Positions 5,932 to 10,250 of a stretch of DNA of 10,250 nucleotides are shown piece after piece. The notes under the pieces were generated by a model. The model worked only from the letters and a program-made list of their open reading frames with translations, searched no databases and was not told the DNA's origin. The position numbers and the translations under genes were made by a program. Each line of letters starts with the position of its first letter. The first letter of the stretch is position 1. The DNA comes from CAUZSN01 sp963582345 (lineage in GTDB: Bacteria; Planctomycetota; Planctomycetia; Planctomycetales; Planctomycetaceae), in assembly GCA_963582345.1 (NCBI GenBank), contig CAUZSN010000098.1, positions 1 to 10,250 on the forward strand, written 5' to 3'.

Positions 5932-7452
5932 TTACGGGAGCAGAGTGCTTCCCATCAGATAGCGATCGCATTCGCGGGCGGCTTCACGGCCTTCATTGAT
6001 GGCCCAGACGATTAGGCTTTGACCGCGGCGGCAGTCGCCGGCCGAGAAGACGCCGTCGATGTTTGTGGTGTAGCTACCGTATTCAGATTTAAAGTTCGAG
6101 CGCTTGTTGGTTTTCAGTCCGAGTTCCTCGGCGATGATCTGTTCGGGGCCACTGAAACCGAGGGCGAGTAGGACCAGGTCGGCCGGCCATTCCTGCTCCG
6201 TGTCCGGAATCACTGAAAATGGTGGGCCGTTTGCCACGGGGTTGTTCCAATCAACGCGGACTGTTTTCAGGGCACGCAGGTTGCCCGCGTCGTCGCCCAG
6301 GAATTCGGTCGTCTGGATCGCGAACTCACGAGGGTCGTTTTTGAGCTGTTTATTTTGGTTTGTCGAGTAATCGAATTTGGCTGCGGCCTCGGTATGGCCA
6401 TAGTCGGCAAGGAAGATACGCGGCCACTGAGGCCACGGGTTGTCCGTAGATCGTTCGTCAGGCGGTTGAGCCACAATTTCGAAGGTAACCAGGCTCGCAC
6501 ATCCGTGACGGAGCGACGTGCCTATGCAATCGGTTCCCGTGTCGCCGCCGCCGATCACGATGACCTGCTTGTTCTTGGCGCTGATGTAGTTGCCATCCTC
6601 GCAATTCGAATCGAGCAGGCTTTTGGTGTTCGCGTGCAGAAATTCCATCGCGAAGTGAATGCCTTTCAAGTCTCGTCCCGGAGTCTTCACAAAGAAATCG
6701 TGCGGTTTCGTCGCTCCAACACATAGCACCACCGCATCAAAGTTTTCGACAAGTTTCTTCGCCCGGATGTTTTTTCCAATTTCGGCGTTAACAACAAATT
6801 TGACGCCCTCGTCCGTCATTAAGTCGACGCGTCTTTGAACGAGTCCCTTTTGTAGCTTCATGTTGGGGATGCCGTACATCAATAATCCGCCAATGCGGTC
6901 GGCTCGTTCATAGACGGTGACTTGGTGACCGGCGCTATTAAGCTGTGCGGCGGCCGCTAAGCCGGCAGGTCCCGAGCCGACAACCGCGACATCCTTGCCG
7001 GTCCGATTTATAGGCGGATTGGGCACGACCCAACCTTCCCGAAATCCGCGGTCGATGATTGTCTGTTCAATGTTTTTTATCGTGACGGGTGGCTCAATGA
7101 TTCCTAACACACAGGCGCCTTCACATGGAGCGGGACAGACTCGGCCTGTGAATTCGGGGAAATTATTCGTCGCGTGCAGTCGATCCAGCGCCTCTCGCCA
7201 CTGATTGCGATAGATCAGATCGTTCCATTCGGGGATTAGGTTGTTGATCGGACATCCCGAGGCCATGTTGGCCATCAGACCACCGGTGTGGCAAAACGGT
7301 ACTCCACAATCCATACAACGGGCGCTTTGTTTCCGCAAATGTTCGTCCGATGCAGGCTCGACGAATTCGTTCCAGTCGAGAATGCGCAGTGCGGGATCAC
7401 GATACGTCATCGGCTGCCGCGCATATTCTATAAAGCCGGTTGGCTTTCCCAT
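5932..7452 (-). CDS. gltD: Glutamate synthase small subunit (NADPH-dependent)
   Basis: GltD oxidises NAD(P)H through FAD and passes electrons via iron-sulfur clusters to GltB, which makes glutamate from glutamine and 2-oxoglutarate. The 506 residues show the N-terminal cysteine region CMDCGVPFC (46-54) with C67 in SGCPINNLIPEWNDL, and a second set C106, C110, C114 (VCPAPCEGAC). The first dinucleotide fold is VGSGPAG (158-164, FAD) and the second GGGDTG (301-306, NADPH). The closing FAD motif is FSAGDCRRGQSLIVWAI (469-485). The long spacing before GCPINN and the NPWPQWPRI segment (338-346) fit the subtype I associate with cyanobacteria and other bacteria rather than the shorter enteric form. 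I chose the ATG at 7452 because the family conventionally begins MGKPTGF. A GTG at 7491 overlapping the gltB stop as GTGA would add 13 residues with no family counterpart. The gap from gltB is 35 bases, so the two form an operon. Confidence 0.95.
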   Translation of the reverse strand: MGKPTGFIEYARQPMTYRDPALRILDWNEFVEPASDEHLRKQSARCMDCGVPFCHTGGLMANMASGCPINNLIPEWNDLIYRNQWREALDRLHATNNFPEFTGRVCPAPCEGACVLGIIEPPVTIKNIEQTIIDRGFREGWVVPNPPINRTGKDVAVVGSGPAGLAAAAQLNSAGHQVTVYERADRIGGLLMYGIPNMKLQKGLVQRRVDLMTDEGVKFVVNAEIGKNIRAKKLVENFDAVVLCVGATKPHDFFVKTPGRDLKGIHFAMEFLHANTKSLLDSNCEDGNYISAKNKQVIVIGGGDTGTDCIGTSLRHGCASLVTFEIVAQPPDERSTDNPWPQWPRIFLADYGHTEAAAKFDYSTNQNKQLKNDPREFAIQTTEFLGDDAGNLRALKTVRVDWNNPVANGPPFSVIPDTEQEWPADLVLLALGFSGPEQIIAEELGLKTNKRSNFKSEYGSYTTNIDGVFSAGDCRRGQSLIVWAINEGREAARECDRYLMGSTLLP

Positions 7453-7487
7453 TGGATTTAGGTCACCATTACATGACGCTATCAGAG

Positions 7488-10250
7488 TCACGTCTGAGAT
7501 TCTGATACCGTTTCACGCGGTTCTGTTTTCTGTTTCTCCACGTCCTTGGCCAACTCAGCTAAGGCGCGTTTGTAATCGGTCGGCATAACTTTACGGAAAT
7601 GCCGGAGCGAGGATTCCCGGTCATCTAGTATGCGGGCGGCGACCTCGGATCCGGTGTATTTGAGATGTTTTTCGATCAGCTCTATTAGTTCAGCAATGTC
7701 GGATTCATCTTGCATTTGTTCAAGGTCGACCATTTCCCGGTTGCACTTACTCAGGAATTCATCATTGGGGTCGTAGATATAGGCGACACCACCCGACATG
7801 CCGGCCGCAAAGTTGCGACCAGTTGGACCCAAAATGACGGCACGTCCGCCGGTCATGTATTCGCAGCCGTGGTCGCCGACGCCTTCGACAACCGCGTGGG
7901 CGCCGGAATTGCGGACACAGAATCGCTCTGCCGCGACACCGCGAACGTATGCTTCGCCGTGAATCGCTCCGTAAAGCGCGACATTGCCAATGATGACGTT
8001 TTCTTCGGGCACGAACGTCGACTCTTTGGGTGGGTAGATGATAATCCGTCCGCCGGAAAGTCCCTTGCCGACGTAATCATTCGCGTCGCCTTCGACTTCC
8101 AGTGTGACGCCAGGGGCCGCCCATGCTCCCAAGCTCTGTCCTGCAGAACCGGTCAGCTTAATGTGGATCGTCTTGTCCGGCAGTCCTTCGGGGCCCCAGA
8201 CCTTGGAGACTTCATGGCTGAGCATTGTGCCGACGGCGCGGTTGATGTTTTCGATGGGCAGATTCAGACGGATTGGTATGCCGTTTTGAATGGCGTTCCG
8301 GCATGCTGGAATCAGTGTTGTTTGATCCAGGACTTTTTCCAATCCATGTATCTGATTTTGGTTGCAATACGTGCTGACGTTTGCATGTGGTTTGACGGCG
8401 GGGGTCAGGATAGGCGTGAGGTCCATTCCTCGGGCTTTCCAATGACTGATAGCGTCGTCAGTTTCCAGCACGTCGACACGTCCGACCATTTCATTGATCG
8501 TGCGAAAACCAAGATTCGCCATAATCTCGCGAGTCTCCTCAGCCACCATAAAAAAGTAATTGATGACGTGTTCGGGCAGCCCATTGAATTTCTTGCGGAG
8601 TTCCGGATTCTGAGTGGCGATGCCGACCGGACAGGTGTTGAGGTGGCATTTGCGCATCATGATGCAGCCTATAGAGATTAGTGGTGCGGTTGAGAAACCG
8701 TATTCCTCGGCGCCCAATAGAGTGGCGATGACCACGTCTCGTCCGGTCTTCAACTGTCCGTCGGTCTGCAGCCGGACTCGGCTGCGCAGGTCATTAACCA
8801 CCAAGGTTTGGTGGGTTTCCGAGATTCCTAACTCCCACGGAAGGCCGGCGTGCTTGATGCTCGTTAGGGGCGAGGCTCCAGTCCCACCTTCAGTTCCCGA
8901 AATCAGAATGTTATCGGCATGCCCCTTGGCGACTCCGGCGGCGATCGTGCCGACGCCGACTTCCGAAACCAGCTTGACGCTAATGCGAGCTGACGGGTTT
9001 GAGTTTTTCAAGTCGAAGATCAATTGCGCCAAGTCTTCGATGGAGTAGATATCGTGATGCGGCGGCGGACTGATCAAACCGACGCCTGACGTCGAGTGGC
9101 GTGTGGCCGCAATGATTTTGTCGACCTTGCGGCCGGGCAATTCGCCACCTTCGCCTGGCTTAGCTCCTTGAGCGATTTTTATTTGTAATTCGTCCGCATT
9201 GGTCAGGTACCAACTGGATACACCGAACCGTCCCGATGCGACTTGCTTGATAGCTGACCGTTTCGAATAAAGATTGGCTTGTTTTTTTTTGCCGTCGGGA
9301 TGACCGTCTTTCGTGTACGATGACGTCACGCTGGTCATCGACTTGTGGCGTTCTTCGGTCATCTGGTACGGCTCGAAGCGGCGGTAGGCTTCGCCACCTT
9401 CACCGGTGTTGCTCTTGCCACCGATTTGGTTCATGGCAATTGCCAGAGTTTCATGGGATTCGATAGAAATTGACCCGTAACTCATCGCGCCGGTACAGAA
9501 TCGCTTGACGATATTTCTGGTCGGTTCGACTTGGTCCAACGGAATCGGTTCGCGTTTTTTGAACCTCAACAGGCCGCGCAGGTGGCATTCACGATTTGCG
9601 TGCTCATTGATGAGTTCCGTGAATCTTCTGTAGGCGTCCTTGTCGCCGGCCCGGGTGGCCTGTTGGATTTCAGCAATCGTGTACGGGTTCCAGGCATGCT
9701 TCTCACCGTCTTTACGCCAGTGGAAGATCCCTGGATTCGGCAGCATGGGTAATCGGTTTTGATCACGACTGGGATAGCCAATCTGGTGGCGCCGGATCAA
9801 TTCTTCGGCAATCACATTGAATCCAACACCCTTCAGTCGGCTGGCGGTGCCGGCGAAACAAAAGTCGATAATTTCGCTATTCAGCCCGACGGCCTCGAAG
9901 ATTTGAGCCCCCTTGTAGCTTTGCAGTGTTGAGATCCCCATTTTTCCCATGACTTTCAGCATGCCCTTGGCAACGCCTTGGCGGTACCCGGCCACGATTT
10001 TCTCGTCGGTCCACTCCTCGCCAAGCAGGCCATCTTCGCGCGCTTGGCGGAGCGCTTCGAATGAGATATAGGGGTTGATCGCGTCGGCGCCGTAGCCTGT
10101 CAGCAGACAGTGATGATGCACTTCTCGAGCCTCGCCCGTTTCCAATACGATGCCAATCCGCGTTCGCAGCTCATTGCGGACCAAATGATGGTGGACTGCG
10201 CCGCACGCTAACAGCGAACTGATTGCTACGCGGTCCTTTGAAATCGCTCG
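7488..10250 (-). CDS. gltB: Glutamate synthase large subunit, C-terminal 920 residues (5' end beyond window)
   Basis: The frame is open to the right edge, so the true start and the N-terminal glutamine amidotransferase domain (with the catalytic Cys1) lie outside. Counting from the edge, residues 1-250 hold the end of the central domain (GAVHHHLV, GYGADAINPY). The FMN-binding synthase domain follows, with GKSNTGEGGE, KPGEGGELPG (364-373) and GTEGGTGASP (452-461). The 3Fe-4S cysteines are C529, C535 and C540, spaced C-x5-C-x4-C (IGCIMMRK, then CHLNTCPVGIATQ). The C-terminal glycine-rich beta-helix domain starts near residue 640 and includes GSAGQSLGAW (701-710). A basic loop of about 35 extra residues (296-330) separates GGE from SAIKQ compared with E. 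coli; I recall loops of similar size in cyanobacterial enzymes. That loop contains an in-frame run of nine A bases. The gene is co-transcribed with gltD by position. Confidence 0.96.
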   Translation of the reverse strand, partial: RAISKDRVAISSLLACGAVHHHLVRNELRTRIGIVLETGEAREVHHHCLLTGYGADAINPYISFEALRQAREDGLLGEEWTDEKIVAGYRQGVAKGMLKVMGKMGISTLQSYKGAQIFEAVGLNSEIIDFCFAGTASRLKGVGFNVIAEELIRRHQIGYPSRDQNRLPMLPNPGIFHWRKDGEKHAWNPYTIAEIQQATRAGDKDAYRRFTELINEHANRECHLRGLLRFKKREPIPLDQVEPTRNIVKRFCTGAMSYGSISIESHETLAIAMNQIGGKSNTGEGGEAYRRFEPYQMTEERHKSMTSVTSSYTKDGHPDGKKKQANLYSKRSAIKQVASGRFGVSSWYLTNADELQIKIAQGAKPGEGGELPGRKVDKIIAATRHSTSGVGLISPPPHHDIYSIEDLAQLIFDLKNSNPSARISVKLVSEVGVGTIAAGVAKGHADNILISGTEGGTGASPLTSIKHAGLPWELGISETHQTLVVNDLRSRVRLQTDGQLKTGRDVVIATLLGAEEYGFSTAPLISIGCIMMRKCHLNTCPVGIATQNPELRKKFNGLPEHVINYFFMVAEETREIMANLGFRTINEMVGRVDVLETDDAISHWKARGMDLTPILTPAVKPHANVSTYCNQNQIHGLEKVLDQTTLIPACRNAIQNGIPIRLNLPIENINRAVGTMLSHEVSKVWGPEGLPDKTIHIKLTGSAGQSLGAWAAPGVTLEVEGDANDYVGKGLSGGRIIIYPPKESTFVPEENVIIGNVALYGAIHGEAYVRGVAAERFCVRNSGAHAVVEGVGDHGCEYMTGGRAVILGPTGRNFAAGMSGGVAYIYDPNDEFLSKCNREMVDLEQMQDESDIAELIELIEKHLKYTGSEVAARILDDRESSLRHFRKVMPTDYKRALAELAKDVEKQKTEPRETVSESQT

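Noticed and set aside
7710..8681. 323-codon open frame on the plus strand
   Set aside because: It lies wholly antisense to well-conserved gltB sequence, and its translation has no domain character. It is a shadow of gltB codon use.

Overview
The window looks like chromosomal DNA of a planctomycete, probably a Pirellulaceae-like lineage. The main hints are a secreted cupredoxin-like protein with a C-x-x-H-P-W-M motif followed by a carboxypeptidase-regulatory-like segment (a type abundant in Planctomycetes), long basic signal-peptide n-regions, scattered rather than universal Shine-Dalgarno sites, and moderate GC. The organism assignment is an inference; there is no rRNA or other formal marker here.

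Layout. At 1-581 (minus) lies the N-terminal two thirds of an RlmB/TrmH-type 23S rRNA 2'-O-ribose methyltransferase, cut by the window edge. A 277-base divergent spacer separates it from map (859-1683, plus), a type I methionine aminopeptidase. Next, on the minus strand, come a 57-residue two-helix membrane protein (1799-1972) and, upstream of it, the secreted cupredoxin-like protein (2101-2979). A near-perfect 28-base palindrome (3095-3122) abuts a previously hidden pseudogene on the plus strand (about 3128-3685). I read this pseudogene as a comM/yifB Mg-chelatase-like gene that has lost its central AAA+ core and start codon and carries stops and a frameshift. A small secreted protein of unknown function (3695-3985, minus) follows, then ahcY (4152-5462, minus) with a hairpin-rich leader. 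A second, short broken reading frame (5722-5921, minus) sits just behind gltD. The rest is a gltB-gltD operon (minus) encoding both subunits of glutamate synthase; gltB runs off the right edge.

How the genes fit together. GltB and GltD form one enzyme that makes glutamate from glutamine and 2-oxoglutarate. AhcY removes S-adenosylhomocysteine, the by-product of methyltransferases such as RlmB. MetAP trims nascent proteins. These are housekeeping functions, and I see no defence system, mobile element, CRISPR array or biosynthetic cluster. The points worth a second look are the decayed comM, the palindrome at its edge, the broken ORF behind gltD, the structured ahcY leader, and the cupredoxin/small-membrane-protein pair.
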